Origin: Betaproteobacteria bacterium | GTDB lineage: Bacteria; Pseudomonadota; Gammaproteobacteria; Burkholderiales; Casimicrobiaceae | Direction: 5' to 3' | Assembly (NCBI GenBank): GCA_016716425.1 | Contig: JADJWJ010000002.1 | Span: forward strand, 1-64,000 | DNA length: 64,000 nt | Shown: positions 15,391 to 24,243 of the stretch, piece after piece | Layout of the letters: every line of letters begins with the position of its first letter | Position numbering within the stretch: position 1 is the stretch's first letter | Made by a program: the position numbers and the translations under genes | The notes under the pieces: model-generated | Told to the model about the DNA's origin: nothing | What the model saw: the letters and a program-made list of their open reading frames with translations, nothing else | Database searches by the model: none

Positions 15391-16548
15391 TTGTTCGTGC
15401 CCTTTCTCGTCCTGCGCAACGCGTTCCGCCACAAGCTGCGGACGACGCTGACGATGGTCGGCATCGTCGTGGCCATCGTCGCGTTCGGCCTGCTGCGCAC
15501 GATCGTCGACGCGTGGTACGCGGGATCGGAGGCGTCGTCGTCGGCGCGGCTCATCACGCGCAGCTCCATTTCGCTGGTGTTCTTCCTGCCGCTCAACTAC
15601 GCGCAGAAGATCCGGCAGGTGGACGGCGTCAAGTCGGTGTCGTGGATGAACTGGTTCGGCGGCATCTACATCACCGAGGCCAACTTCTTCCCGCAGTTCG
15701 CCGTCGACGCGCCGACCTTCCTCGGCATGTACCCGGAGTACCGGCTGGACGAGGCCGAGCGCAAGGCGTTCCTGCTCGACCGCGGCGGCGCCGTGGCCGG
15801 GCGCAAGCTCGCCGACAAGTACGGCTGGAAGGTCGGCGACCGGATTCCGCTGCGCGGCACGATCTTCCCCGGCACGTGGACGTTCACGCTGCGCGCGATC
15901 TACGACGGCGCCGACAACAAGGTCGACGAGACGCAGTTCTTCTTCCACTGGGACTACCTGAACGAGACGGTGAAGGCGCGCTTCCCGCGGCGGGCGGACC
16001 TGGTCGGGCTCTACGTGGTCGAGATCCGCGACCCGGCGCAGGCCGCGGAGATCTCGCAGCGCATCGACGCCACGTTCCGCAACTCGCTGGCCGAGACGCT
16101 GAGCGAGACTGAGAAGGCGTTCCAGCTGGGCTTCGTCGCGATGACCGAGGCGATCCTGATCGCGATCGAGGCGGTTTCGTTCGTCATCATCCTGATCATC
16201 ATGGCCGTGATGGCGAACACGATGGCGATGACCGCGCGCGAGCGCTACTCGGAGTATGCGACGCTGAAGGCGATCGGGTTTTCCAACGGCTTCGTCGCGC
16301 TGCTGATCTTCGCCGAGTCGCTCGGCATCGCGCTCGCCGGCGGCGCGATCGGCATCGCGCTGACCTTCCCGATCGCCGACTGGTTCGCCGGCCAGATGGG
16401 GACGCTGTTCCCGGTGTTCTTCGTGTCGCCGGACACCGTGGCGATGCAGGTCGGCGCCGCGCTCGTCGTCGGCGTCGTGGCCGCGCTGATCCCGGCGTGG
16501 CGCGCTGCGCACGTGCGCATCGTCGACGGCCTGCGCGCCGTCGCGTGA
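15391..16548 (+). CDS. FtsX-like ABC transporter permease (first of two)
   Basis: A 385-aa MacB/FtsX-type permease with an N-terminal membrane helix (TTLTMVGIVVAIVAFGLLRT), a large periplasmic domain (~50-260) and three C-terminal helices (IEAVSFVIILIIMAVMANTM; LIFAESLGIALAGGAIGIAL; AALVVGVVAALIPAWRAAHV). The start is TTG 15391; GTG 15397 is an alternative. It should pair with the next permease and the upstream ATPase and adaptor. The 217-bp gap before it is mostly a palindromic repeat. Confidence 0.88.
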   Translation: MFVPFLVLRNAFRHKLRTTLTMVGIVVAIVAFGLLRTIVDAWYAGSEASSSARLITRSSISLVFFLPLNYAQKIRQVDGVKSVSWMNWFGGIYITEANFFPQFAVDAPTFLGMYPEYRLDEAERKAFLLDRGGAVAGRKLADKYGWKVGDRIPLRGTIFPGTWTFTLRAIYDGADNKVDETQFFFHWDYLNETVKARFPRRADLVGLYVVEIRDPAQAAEISQRIDATFRNSLAETLSETEKAFQLGFVAMTEAILIAIEAVSFVIILIIMAVMANTMAMTARERYSEYATLKAIGFSNGFVALLIFAESLGIALAGGAIGIALTFPIADWFAGQMGTLFPVFFVSPDTVAMQVGAALVVGVVAALIPAWRAAHVRIVDGLRAVA

Positions 16549-16558
16549 GAGCCCGCGC

Positions 16559-17728
16559 GTGACCACGATCCCGTTCTCCTACATCGCGCGCAACCTGTAC
16601 GCGCGCAAGCTGACGACGATCCTGACGGCGGCGGGCATGGCGCTCGTCGTCTACGTGTTCACGACCGTCCTCATGCTCTCCGCCGGCCTGCGCGAGACGC
16701 TGGTCGCCACCGGCCAGCCGGACAACGTGCTGGTGATCCGCCGCGGCTCGCAGACCGAGATCCAGAGCGGCATCGACCGCGGGTCGGCGGCGATCGTCGA
16801 GACGCTGCCGCAGATCGCGACCGCCGGGAACGGCGTCAAGCTCATCTCCAAGGAGCCGGTCGTGCTGATCACGCTGCCGCGACGCGAGTCCGGCGCGCCG
16901 TCCAACGTCGTGATCCGCGGCGTGACGCCGGAGGGGCTCACGCTGCGCCCGCAGGCACAGATCGTCGAGGGGCGCATGTTCCGGCCCGGCACGTCGGAGA
17001 TCATCGCCGGCCGCGCGATCGCCGACGGCTTCCGCGGCGCGTCGCTGGGGCAGACGCTGCGCTTCGCCCAGCGCGACTGGACCATCGTCGGCGTGTTCGA
17101 CGCCGGCCGCACCGGCTTCAACTCGGAGATCTGGGGCGACGCCGAGCAGATGCTGCAGTCGTTCCGGCGGCTGGGGTTCTCGGCGCTGGTGTTCAAGCTT
17201 GCCGATCCGCAGAGCTTCGAGGCGGTCAGGAAGGAGATCGAGGGCGACCAGCGGCTGACGCTGGAGGTCAAGCGCGAGACGCAGTTCTACGCCGACCAGT
17301 CCGAGGTGATGGCCAAGTTCATTTCCTACCTCGGCACGACGATCTCGGTGATCTTCTCGATCGGCGCGATCATCGGCGCGATGATCACGATGTACGCGAG
17401 CGTGGCCTCCCGCACCGCCGAGATCGGCACGCTGCGCGCGCTCGGCTTCTCGCGCGCGGCGATTCTCGTCGCCTTCCTCGGCGAGGCGCTGCTGCTGGGC
17501 CTCGTCGGCGGCTTGCTCGGCCTGTTCGCCGCGTCGTTCATGCAGATGGTGCCGATCTCGACGTCGAACTTCCAGACGTTCTCCGAGATCGCGTTCTCGT
17601 TCACGCTGACGCCGGAGATCGTCGCCGCGTCGCTCGGCTTCGCGCTGCTGATGGGCTTCGTCGGCGGCTTCCTGCCCGCGGCGCGCGCGGCGCGGCTCAA
17701 GATCGTCGACGCGCTGCGCGCGGCATAG
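16559..17728 (+). CDS. FtsX-like ABC transporter permease (second of two)
   Basis: A 389-aa permease with the same topology as its neighbour: helix near residues 15-40, periplasmic domain, then helices including ISVIFSIGAIIGAMITMYAS and LLLGLVGGLLGLFAASFMQM. The ERxxEIGxLRALGFS-type coupling segment (SRTAEIGTLRALGFSRAAIL) is present. The start is GTG 16559, 10 bp after the upstream stop. Two distinct permeases suggest a heterodimeric exporter. The stop codon lies at the edge of a hairpin repeat that could serve as terminator. Confidence 0.88.
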   Translation: MTTIPFSYIARNLYARKLTTILTAAGMALVVYVFTTVLMLSAGLRETLVATGQPDNVLVIRRGSQTEIQSGIDRGSAAIVETLPQIATAGNGVKLISKEPVVLITLPRRESGAPSNVVIRGVTPEGLTLRPQAQIVEGRMFRPGTSEIIAGRAIADGFRGASLGQTLRFAQRDWTIVGVFDAGRTGFNSEIWGDAEQMLQSFRRLGFSALVFKLADPQSFEAVRKEIEGDQRLTLEVKRETQFYADQSEVMAKFISYLGTTISVIFSIGAIIGAMITMYASVASRTAEIGTLRALGFSRAAILVAFLGEALLLGLVGGLLGLFAASFMQMVPISTSNFQTFSEIAFSFTLTPEIVAASLGFALLMGFVGGFLPAARAARLKIVDALRAA

Positions 17729-17797
17729 GGTCAGACCCTCCGTCGCAGGGGATCGGACCCCTGGCGGCCGCAAGTTCGCGCGATGACGGTCTGACCC
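17728..17797. repeat. hairpin repeat (GGGTCAGACC ... GGTCTGACCC)
   Basis: 10-bp perfect arms at 17728-17737 and 17788-17797 with an inner GGGGATCGGACCCC palindrome. The left arm begins on the last base of the permease stop codon. The GGGTCAG/CTGACCC vocabulary is shared with the elements at 34901-34984 and 35510-35593. Confidence 0.6.
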
Positions 17798-17842
17798 CCG
17801 GGCCGCATACTCGCCCCGGCGCCCCGAGCGCATACGCACGCC

Positions 17843-18715
17843 ATGAGCAACCCCGCCCTGTTCCTCACCGCCACGCTGATCTGGGGCTCGACGTGGCTCG
17901 GCATCACGTTCCAGCTGGGTGTGGTGCCGCCGGAGGTGTCGGTCGCGTACCGCTTCGCGCTTGCCGCCGCGCTGCTCGCCGCGTGGTGCGCGTGGCGCGG
18001 CGTGCCGCTCGCGTTCTCCCGGCGCGACCACGCATTTCTCGCCGGCACCGGCGCGACGCTGTTCGGCTTCAACTACGTGACCGTGTACTGGGCCGAGCGC
18101 TTCGTGCCGTCCGGCCTCGTCGCCGTCGTGTTCTCGACGATCGTGTTCATGAGCCCGGTCGGCATGCGGCTCGCGTTCGGCACGCCGCTGTCCGCGCGCA
18201 CGCTGGTCGCGGCCACCCTCGGCGTGGCGGGTGTCGCGCTGCTGTTCCTGCCGGAACTCGACGCCGCGCGCCGCGGCGGCAGCGCGGCGCTGGGCATCGC
18301 GTTCGCGCTGGTGTCGACCGCCATCGCGACCGCCGGCAACCTGTTCGCCGTGCGCAACCACAAGGCAGGCCTGCCGACGTTCCCCGCCACCGCGTGGGGC
18401 ATGGCGTACGGCGCGCTCGCCGCCGCGCTGTCGGCCGCGGTCACTGGTGCCACGTGGACGTTCGATCCGCGCCCCGCTTACGTGCTGTCGCTCGCCTACC
18501 TCGCCGTGTTCGGCAGCATCGCCGCCTTTGGCGCGTACCTGACGCTGCTCAAGCGCGTCGGCGCCGGCCCGTCGTCGTTCGTCGGCGTGGCGACACCCGT
18601 CGTCGCGATGCTGCTGTCCACGCTGTTCGAGGGCTACCGCTGGACGTGGGTGGCGGTGCTGGGTGTCGCGCTGGCCGTGGCGGGCAACGTGCTGGCGCTG
18701 CGCACGCGAGCCTAA
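17843..18715 (+). CDS. EamA-family (DMT) transporter
   Basis: A 290-aa inner-membrane protein with ten predicted helices in two EamA repeats. It starts LFLTATLIWGSTWLGITFQL and the first repeat ends with GVAGVALLFLPEL. The second repeat begins LGIAFALVSTAIATAGNLFA. The export substrate is unknown. It is distinct in sequence from the EamA genes at 12165 and 34988. ATG 17843 follows the hairpin repeat by 45 bp and has no strong ribosome-binding site. Confidence 0.87.
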   Translation: MSNPALFLTATLIWGSTWLGITFQLGVVPPEVSVAYRFALAAALLAAWCAWRGVPLAFSRRDHAFLAGTGATLFGFNYVTVYWAERFVPSGLVAVVFSTIVFMSPVGMRLAFGTPLSARTLVAATLGVAGVALLFLPELDAARRGGSAALGIAFALVSTAIATAGNLFAVRNHKAGLPTFPATAWGMAYGALAAALSAAVTGATWTFDPRPAYVLSLAYLAVFGSIAAFGAYLTLLKRVGAGPSSFVGVATPVVAMLLSTLFEGYRWTWVAVLGVALAVAGNVLALRTRA

Positions 18716-18817
18716 CCAGTGGAGTCCAGCCTGAAGAAGTTGCCGCCGATTTCGGCACTTGCTTTAGCGTGCACGCAGGGTGCCGACCGGGCGGGATCCA
18801 TTTGAGTAGAGGACCAG

Positions 18818-19135
18818 ATGGTCTCCACGTTTGACCTAGATGACCCGAAGCTCTTGGAACTCGCTCGATCAAGGATAGAGGCGATGCAACCGTTCCAGAT
18901 CAACGTGCCGAGCGACCGTGTTGTACAACTCAGGCGCTCCACCCACTATTGGCGAATTGCGGAGGAGTCAACTGGATTGCACCGCACCCTGGCGTGGATT
19001 CGCACTTATGCTGCCGCGTTTGGGCTGCGGCAGTACTGGATGGTGTTTGTACTTGCACAATCAAAGAGGTTCGACTGTCTCGTCACCGAGAGAGATGGCA
19101 TGCAATGGGTACAATTCTCCCCTCAACACGAGTAG
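18818..19135 (+). CDS. hypothetical protein, 105 aa, AT-richer than neighbours
   Basis: A soluble protein starting MVSTFDLDDPKLLELARSRI, with an aromatic-rich middle (THYWRIAEEST; RQYWMVFVLAQ) and the end QWVQFSPQHE. AGAGGACC stands 5-6 bp before ATG 18818, a good ribosome-binding site. Codon third positions are much less GC-biased than in flanking genes, suggesting recent acquisition. I do not recognise the family. It is followed by a repeat-rich gap. Confidence 0.5.
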   Translation: MVSTFDLDDPKLLELARSRIEAMQPFQINVPSDRVVQLRRSTHYWRIAEESTGLHRTLAWIRTYAAAFGLRQYWMVFVLAQSKRFDCLVTERDGMQWVQFSPQHE

Positions 19136-19144
19136 ACGGCCAAG

Positions 19145-19203
19145 AGAAGTGGCTCCAGATAGTCGGGCAGTCAGAAGTGGCCCCGGACAGTCGGACAGTC
19201 CGG
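19145..19203 (+). repeat. two imperfect direct repeats of about 29 bp
   Basis: AGAAGTGGCTCCAGATAGTC-GGGCAGTC is followed at once by AGAAGTGGCCCCGGACAGTC-GGACAGTC. The adjacent copies differ at a few positions. They lie just after the hypothetical gene ending at 19135. Confidence 0.5.
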
Positions 19204-19234
19204 CTGGCAAGAATTCTGCTGTTGAAATTCTCAT

Positions 19235-19332
19235 GGTGTCATCCCGAGGCGCGAAAGCGACGAGGGATCAGTTTCACGCAATACACTGATTCGGCGCAAC
19301 AGCAGATCCCTCGCTGCGCTCGGGATGACACC
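19235..19332. repeat. REP-like palindrome (GGTGTCATCCCGAG class)
   Basis: GGTGTCATCCCGAGGCGCG...GAGGGATC pairs with GATCCCTCGCTGCGCTCGGGATGACACC; the outer arms are perfect for about 13 bp. This is a well-known class of dispersed bacterial palindrome. It lies in the gap between 19135 and tctC. Confidence 0.7.
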
Positions 19333-19776
19333 GGGAATTGGATGTCGGCGCGAATCTCAACAGCCTGTTAGCGAAGTGGCTAACCGGTAGCTTCGATCAC
19401 CTCCTTCGGCGCCGCGCCGCCTGCAGGGCAGACCATCGCCGCTGGCGACGCTCGCCGGCGCGGGTGCGACGACGATTCGCCGCGAATCGCGCCGACCCTC
19501 CGTTTGCCCCCGGCCGATGCGCGAACGACCAAACCACGCCGGTCCGGGAGATGAATTCGCCTTCGTCATGGCCCGGAATCGGCCGTCAGACGGCCGCAAC
19601 GTCGATGCCGGGCTTCGGACGTGCCAGTTAGCATCTATGTGAACGGCTCGTCCGGGGAGCCCTGGTGCCCGAGGCTCGTCAACAGTGGGCACGCACGCGA
19701 ACAGCGATACCGCACGCCCGCCTGGCGTGTCCTCGGGACGACGAGTCGGGCCAAGGCAGGCGAGGCCCCGGCGCCA
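19333..19776. other. 444-bp gap without a convincing gene
   Basis: Both strands contain short open frames, but none has a ribosome-binding site, family motif or sustained codon bias. The GC level is intermediate. It lies downstream of the tctC stop. No promoter or terminator is obvious. It may hold degraded coding sequence. Confidence 0.4.
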
Positions 19777-20745
19777 TCACTCGAAGCTCAGCCTCGCCTC
19801 GACGATCAGCTTCTTCCAGCCGTTCAAGTCGGCCTCGATCAGCGATCCCAGCCGCTCCGGCGGCCCCGGAATCAACTCGGCGCCTTCCTTCTCCAGCCGC
19901 TCGCGCACGTCGGGCTGCGCGAGCACCTTCTGCACGTCGGCATTCAGGCGCGCGACGATCGCCGGCGGCGTGCCGGCCGGCGCGACGATGCCCCAGTAGT
20001 TGATCACGTTGGCGTTGGGCACGCCTTCCTCCTGCCAGCTCGGCACGCCGGGGAGCTGCGGGATGCGCTTGGCCCCCGTCACCGCGAGCACCTTCACGCG
20101 CTTGTCCGCGGCGAGCGGCAGCGTGGCCGGGATCGACGCCGTCATCGACTGGATCGCGCCGGCCAGCAGGTCCTTGGTGGCGTCGGCGATGCCGCGGTAC
20201 GGCACGTGGACGACGACGATGTCGGCGCGCGCGTTCATGAGCTCGAGCGCCAGGTGGTTGACGCTGCCGGCACCCGCCGAGCCGTAGTTGAGCTTGCCCG
20301 GCTCCCTCTTCGCGAGCGCCACGAACTCGCGCATCGAGTTGACCGGCAGGTCACGGTTGACGACGAACGCGAGCGGGCCGGAGGCGATCGGCGCCACCGG
20401 CACGAACTGGCGGATCGGGTCGTAGGTGGCCGTCTTCGCGGCGGCGGCGACCGTCGTGAACGGCGATGCGACGAACAGCAGCGTGTAACCGTCGGGCGCG
20501 GCCGCGGCGACCTCGGCGGCGCCGATCGCGCCGCCGGCGCCGGTCTTGTTCTCGACCACGATCGACGCCTTCGTCGACTCGGAGAGCTTCTGCGCGACGA
20601 AGCGCGCGACGGTGTCGGTGCCAGCACCCGGCGGGAACGGCACGACCAGCCGGATCGGCTTCGCCGGGTACGGCTCCTGGGCGAGCGCGGCGACGGGAAC
20701 GAGCGCCGCGACGGCCAGCGCAGCGACGAGACGGACGATCTTCAT
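19777..20745 (-). CDS. TctC/Bug-family tripartite tricarboxylate receptor
   Basis: A 322-aa periplasmic binding protein. The signal peptide is MKIVRLVAALAVAALVPVAA, cleaved near ALA/QE. Family motifs follow: YPAKPIRLVVPFPPGAGTD, the ligand loop in VENKTGAGGAIGA, and GIVAPAGTPPAIVARLNADV near the C-terminus. Bug proteins capture carboxylates or amides and are expanded in Burkholderiales; most are orphans, as here, with no tctA/tctB in view. ATG 20745 has GGAGG 8 bp upstream and puts the signal peptide at the start. The ligand cannot be predicted. Confidence 0.9.
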   Translation of the reverse strand: MKIVRLVAALAVAALVPVAALAQEPYPAKPIRLVVPFPPGAGTDTVARFVAQKLSESTKASIVVENKTGAGGAIGAAEVAAAAPDGYTLLFVASPFTTVAAAAKTATYDPIRQFVPVAPIASGPLAFVVNRDLPVNSMREFVALAKREPGKLNYGSAGAGSVNHLALELMNARADIVVVHVPYRGIADATKDLLAGAIQSMTASIPATLPLAADKRVKVLAVTGAKRIPQLPGVPSWQEEGVPNANVINYWGIVAPAGTPPAIVARLNADVQKVLAQPDVRERLEKEGAELIPGPPERLGSLIEADLNGWKKLIVEARLSFE

Positions 20746-20812
20746 GGGCGCGCCTCCGGAAAAACGGAAGTATGGGGAATCGCGTGTTGCGGCAACGTGA
20801 CGGCCGCGGGGG

Positions 20813-21670
20813 TCAGTCCTTGCCTTCCTGCTTGACGACATCGACGTTGTCGATGAGCCGCGTGTTGCCGAGCCTGGCCGCCGCCAGCACGATCAGCAGA
20901 TTCGGGTGGTCGAAGCCCTCGGGGTGCGGGATGCGCAGCGCGAGGCCGTGCCGCACGGCGATGTAGTCGACCTTCCAGCCGCGCTCGTGCAGCTCCGCGC
21001 GCCCTGCAACTTCGAGGTTCGCGTAGTCGGTGCGGCCGGCGACGATCGCGTCGGCGATCCCGCGCAGCACCCGGTAGAGGTTCGGCGCCTCGGCGCGCTC
21101 CTCCGGCGTCAGGTAGCCGTTGCGCGACGACAGCGCGAGCCCGTCGGCCGAGCGCACCGTCTCCGCGGGGACGATCTCGATCGGCAAATTGAACTGCTGC
21201 ACCATGCCGCGGACGATCTTCAGCTGCTGCCGGTCCTTCTTGCCGAAGACCGCGGCGTCCGGCCGCACCAGGTTGAAGAGCTTCAACACCACGGTGCACA
21301 CGCCGTCGAAGAATCCCGGCCGGAACGCGCCTTCCAGCTCGTCGCCGAGCGGCGGCGGCTGCACGCGGTAGACCTGCGGCGTCGGGTACATCTCCTGCTC
21401 GAGCGGCGCGAACAGCACGTCCACGCCCTTGCGTTCCAGCGCGGCGGCGTCGGCCTCGAATGTGCGCGGATAGCGGTCGAAGTCCTCGTTCGGCCCGAAC
21501 TGCAGCCGGTTGACGAAGATGCTGGTCACGACGACGTCGCCGTGCTCGCGCGCGATCTCGCACAGGCGCAGGTGGCCCTCGTGCAGATTGCCCATCGTGG
21601 GCACGAACGCGACGCGGCCACGGCCTTCGGTGCGCTTGGCGAGCTCCGCTGCGGTGCGGACGATGTCCAT
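20813..21670 (-). CDS. panC: pantothenate synthetase (pantoate-beta-alanine ligase)
   Basis: Joins pantoate and beta-alanine with ATP to make pantothenate in the cytosol. Motifs: PTMGNLHEGH (HIGH-type ATP site, ~24-33), FVNRLQFGPNEDFDRYPRT, FGKKDRQQL and LALSSRN. About 285 aa, normal. The start may be ATG 21670 or GTG 21679, which overlaps the dck stop as GTGA. It is last in the pcnB-folK-dck-panC run. In related genomes panB often stands between dck and panC; here it is absent. Confidence 0.93.
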   Translation of the reverse strand: MDIVRTAAELAKRTEGRGRVAFVPTMGNLHEGHLRLCEIAREHGDVVVTSIFVNRLQFGPNEDFDRYPRTFEADAAALERKGVDVLFAPLEQEMYPTPQVYRVQPPPLGDELEGAFRPGFFDGVCTVVLKLFNLVRPDAAVFGKKDRQQLKIVRGMVQQFNLPIEIVPAETVRSADGLALSSRNGYLTPEERAEAPNLYRVLRGIADAIVAGRTDYANLEVAGRAELHERGWKVDYIAVRHGLALRIPHPEGFDHPNLLIVLAAARLGNTRLIDNVDVVKQEGKD

Positions 21671-21675
21671 CGGCG

Positions 21676-22320
21676 TCACCCCTGTCCCAGGTTGAAGAAC
21701 TCCCGCCGCGCGCGCATGCCGGCCACGCGGTCCAGCAGCAACTTCATGTGCGCGGGATTGTCGACGAAGTTGAGCCGCTCGCTGTTGATGATGAGCGTCG
21801 GCGCCTCGTCGTACTGGTAGAAGAACCGCGCGTACGCGTCGGCGATGCGCGCGAGGTAATCGTCCGGGACCGCCTGCTCGAACGGGATGCCGCGCATCCG
21901 CACGCGCGAGACGAGCGTGTCCACCGGCGCCTGCAGGTAGATGACGAGGTCCGGCACCGCCGTCTGCGGCTTCAGGTGCTTGAAGACCTTTTCGTAGAGC
22001 GCGTATTCGTCGTCGGTCAGGTTGATCCGCGCGAACAGCGGATCCTTGTCGAGCAGGAAGTCGGCGACGGTCGGCTGCCGGAACATGTCGAGCTGCGCCA
22101 GCTCGCGCAGCTGGTCCGCGCGCTGGAACAGGAACGTGAGCTGCGTGGGCAGCGCGAAGCGCGCCATGTCGTCGTAGAAGCGCGACAGGAACGGATTGTC
22201 CTCCGGCTGCTCGAGCAGCATCTCGGCGTCGAGGTGCTCGGCGATCTGCCGCGCGAGGCTTGTCTTGCCCGCGCCGATCGGGCCCTCGACGACGATGTAG
22301 CGGCAGCGCGCGAGGTCCAT
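21676..22320 (-). CDS. deoxynucleoside kinase
   Basis: Phosphorylates deoxynucleosides (deoxyadenosine/deoxyguanosine kinase family) using ATP. P-loop GPIGAGKTS (~13-21), the substrate-binding EQPEDNPFL, the DRS-like region in VADFLLDKDPLFARINL and the lid RVRMRGIPFEQ. 214 aa, normal length. ATG 22320 lies next to the folK stop (22322-22324). Its place between folK and panC is conserved in betaproteobacteria. Confidence 0.88.
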   Translation of the reverse strand: MDLARCRYIVVEGPIGAGKTSLARQIAEHLDAEMLLEQPEDNPFLSRFYDDMARFALPTQLTFLFQRADQLRELAQLDMFRQPTVADFLLDKDPLFARINLTDDEYALYEKVFKHLKPQTAVPDLVIYLQAPVDTLVSRVRMRGIPFEQAVPDDYLARIADAYARFFYQYDEAPTLIINSERLNFVDNPAHMKLLLDRVAGMRARREFFNLGQG

Positions 22321-22321
22321 G

Positions 22322-22828
22322 CTAGTGAAAATGGTGCGTCCGGGTACGGGCGATGCGCTGGCCGCGGACCGCGTGCCCGAAGCAGCGGGCGAGCCCGCGG
22401 CCGGGGATCCGCGCGGCCGGGGCGATCGCACGCAGCGGGTGCAGCACGAACGCGCGCTCGTGCATGCGCGGATGCGGCACCGCAAGCCCGGAGAGCGCGA
22501 TCCTGCGGGAGCCGAATAGTAGCAAATCGAGGTCGAGCGTCCGCGGCGCGTTGCGCGGGCCGCCGGGCTCGCGGCGGCGCCGCTGCCTGCGCTCGATCGC
22601 GGAAAGGCGCGCGAGCAGCGCGCGCGGGGCGAGCGCCGTGCGCACGGCCGCCACGGCGTTCACGTAGTCGGGCTGCGCGTCGCACGTGCCGACGGGCGCG
22701 GTGACGAAGTTCGGCGACACGCGCATCACCGTCGTGCGCGGCAGCCGGGCGAGCGCGGCCACCGCCCGCGCGAGCTGCCGGCGCGGGTGCGCGAGGTTGC
22801 TGCCGAGTCCGACGTACGCAACGATCAC
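22322..22828 (-). CDS. folK: 2-amino-4-hydroxy-6-hydroxymethyldihydropteridine pyrophosphokinase
   Basis: Transfers pyrophosphate from ATP to the pterin in folate synthesis. The family start IVAYVGLGSNLAHPRRQL, NFVTAPVGTCDAQPDYVNAV and the signature RTLDLDLLLFG are all present, as is the conserved PHPRMHERAFVLHPL. The start is GTG 22828, immediately after the pcnB stop. 168 aa, with a slightly longer basic C-terminal tail ending THHFH. It is co-transcribed with pcnB and dck. Confidence 0.92.
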   Translation of the reverse strand: MIVAYVGLGSNLAHPRRQLARAVAALARLPRTTVMRVSPNFVTAPVGTCDAQPDYVNAVAAVRTALAPRALLARLSAIERRQRRRREPGGPRNAPRTLDLDLLLFGSRRIALSGLAVPHPRMHERAFVLHPLRAIAPAARIPGRGLARCFGHAVRGQRIARTRTHHFH

Positions 22829-22829
22829 G

Positions 22830-24191
22830 CTAGCCGGGTTCGCCCGAGTCCGCCGGCGGCGCGCCGTCGAGGCCGCCCGCTTCCGCGCGCCGCTTGCGGC
22901 CGCGCCCGCGCGAGCGGCGGCCCTTCTTCGGCGCCTCGTCCGGCCGCAGCATCGCCGTGCGCTCGGCCTCGCCGGCGTCCTGGAAGCGCGTCCACCAGTC
23001 CGCGAGGTCCTGCGCCACCTCGCCCGACTCGGCGCGCAACGCGAGGAAGTCGTACGCGGCACGGAAGCGCTCGTGCTCGAGCAGGCGGAACGGGCGCGAC
23101 CCCGCGCGCTGCTCGAAGCGCGGCTGCAGCGCCCAGATCTCCTTGATCGTCGCCTCGAACCGCCGGGGGATCGCGATGCGCTCGGCCTGCGTGCCCAGCA
23201 CGCGGTCCATGGCGTCGAAGAGCGCCGGGATCGGCTTGTCGCCGCGCGCCTTGGCGCCGTTCCACTGCTGCAGCACCTCGTGCCACAGCAGCGTGGCGAA
23301 CAGGAACGCCGGCGACACCGGACGGCCCTCGCGCACGCGCGTGTCGGTGCCGGCGAGCGCGACCTCGATGAACTTCGTCCCGAGCGGCTGCTCGAGGATG
23401 ACGTCGAGCAGCGGCAGCAGACCGTGCGACAGGCCGTGCGCGCGCAGGCTCGCGAGCGTCTCGGTCGCGTGGCCGGACAGCAGCAGCTTCTGCATTTCGT
23501 CGAACAGGCGCGCGGGCGGCACGTTCTGGATGAGGCTCGCGAGCTTCGGGATCGGCGCCGCGGTCTTCGGGTCGATCGCGAGCCCGCCCTTTGCCGCCAG
23601 CCGGACCGCGCGCAGCATCCGCACCGGGTCCTCGCGGAAGCGGGTGACCGGCGCGCCGATGAGCTTCAGCCGGCGCGCGCGGATGTCGGTGACGCCGCCG
23701 ACGTAGTCCCAGATTTCCTCGGACTGCGGGTCGAAGTACAGCGCGTTGATCGTGAAGTCCCGGCGCGCGGCGTCGCCTTCCTGCGTGCCGTAGACGTTGT
23801 CGGAAAGCAGGCGTCCGTGCTCGTCGGTCGCGTCGTCGCCGGTCTGCGCGGCGCGGAACGTCGACACCTCCAGCACCTCGGCGCCCATGTGGACGTGCAC
23901 GAGGCGGAAGCGCCGGCCGATCACGTACGCGCGCCGAAACAGCGGCTTGACCTGCTCGGGCGTCGCGTCGGTCGCGATGTCGAAGTCCTTCGGTGTCTGT
24001 CCGAGCAGCAGGTCGCGCACTGCGCCGCCGACGACGAACGCGCGGAACCCGGCCTCGTGCAGCTTCTCGGTGACCATGCGCGCGCCGCGCGAAACCTGGT
24101 CGCTGCGGACCGGGTGATCGGCCGGGCCGTAGATGCGGGGCGCGTGCGTCTTCCGGCCGGGGATCAGGCGGGCGAGCAGGCGGCGGATCAT
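22830..24191 (-). CDS. pcnB: poly(A) polymerase I
   Basis: Adds 3' poly(A) tails that promote RNA decay. The class-II nucleotidyltransferase head has GGAVRDLLLGQTPKDFDIAT (~55-75, with the DFD metal-binding carboxylates), and the RNA-binding neck has REDPVRMLRAVRLAAK. A C-terminal basic tail (KKGRRSRGRGRKRR) is typical of PcnB rather than a CCA-adding enzyme. 453 aa. First gene of the pcnB-folK-dck-panC operon. Confidence 0.93.
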   Translation of the reverse strand: MIRRLLARLIPGRKTHAPRIYGPADHPVRSDQVSRGARMVTEKLHEAGFRAFVVGGAVRDLLLGQTPKDFDIATDATPEQVKPLFRRAYVIGRRFRLVHVHMGAEVLEVSTFRAAQTGDDATDEHGRLLSDNVYGTQEGDAARRDFTINALYFDPQSEEIWDYVGGVTDIRARRLKLIGAPVTRFREDPVRMLRAVRLAAKGGLAIDPKTAAPIPKLASLIQNVPPARLFDEMQKLLLSGHATETLASLRAHGLSHGLLPLLDVILEQPLGTKFIEVALAGTDTRVREGRPVSPAFLFATLLWHEVLQQWNGAKARGDKPIPALFDAMDRVLGTQAERIAIPRRFEATIKEIWALQPRFEQRAGSRPFRLLEHERFRAAYDFLALRAESGEVAQDLADWWTRFQDAGEAERTAMLRPDEAPKKGRRSRGRGRKRRAEAGGLDGAPPADSGEPG

Positions 24192-24243
24192 TGCGGGGAG
24201 AGGGTACGCGCGGGGCGGAACGGCCCCTGCGAAAAGCGCGCGA

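Noticed and set aside
19357..19692. A 111-codon minus-strand gene downstream of tctC
   Set aside because: No ribosome-binding site, no family motif and codon use unlike coding genes.
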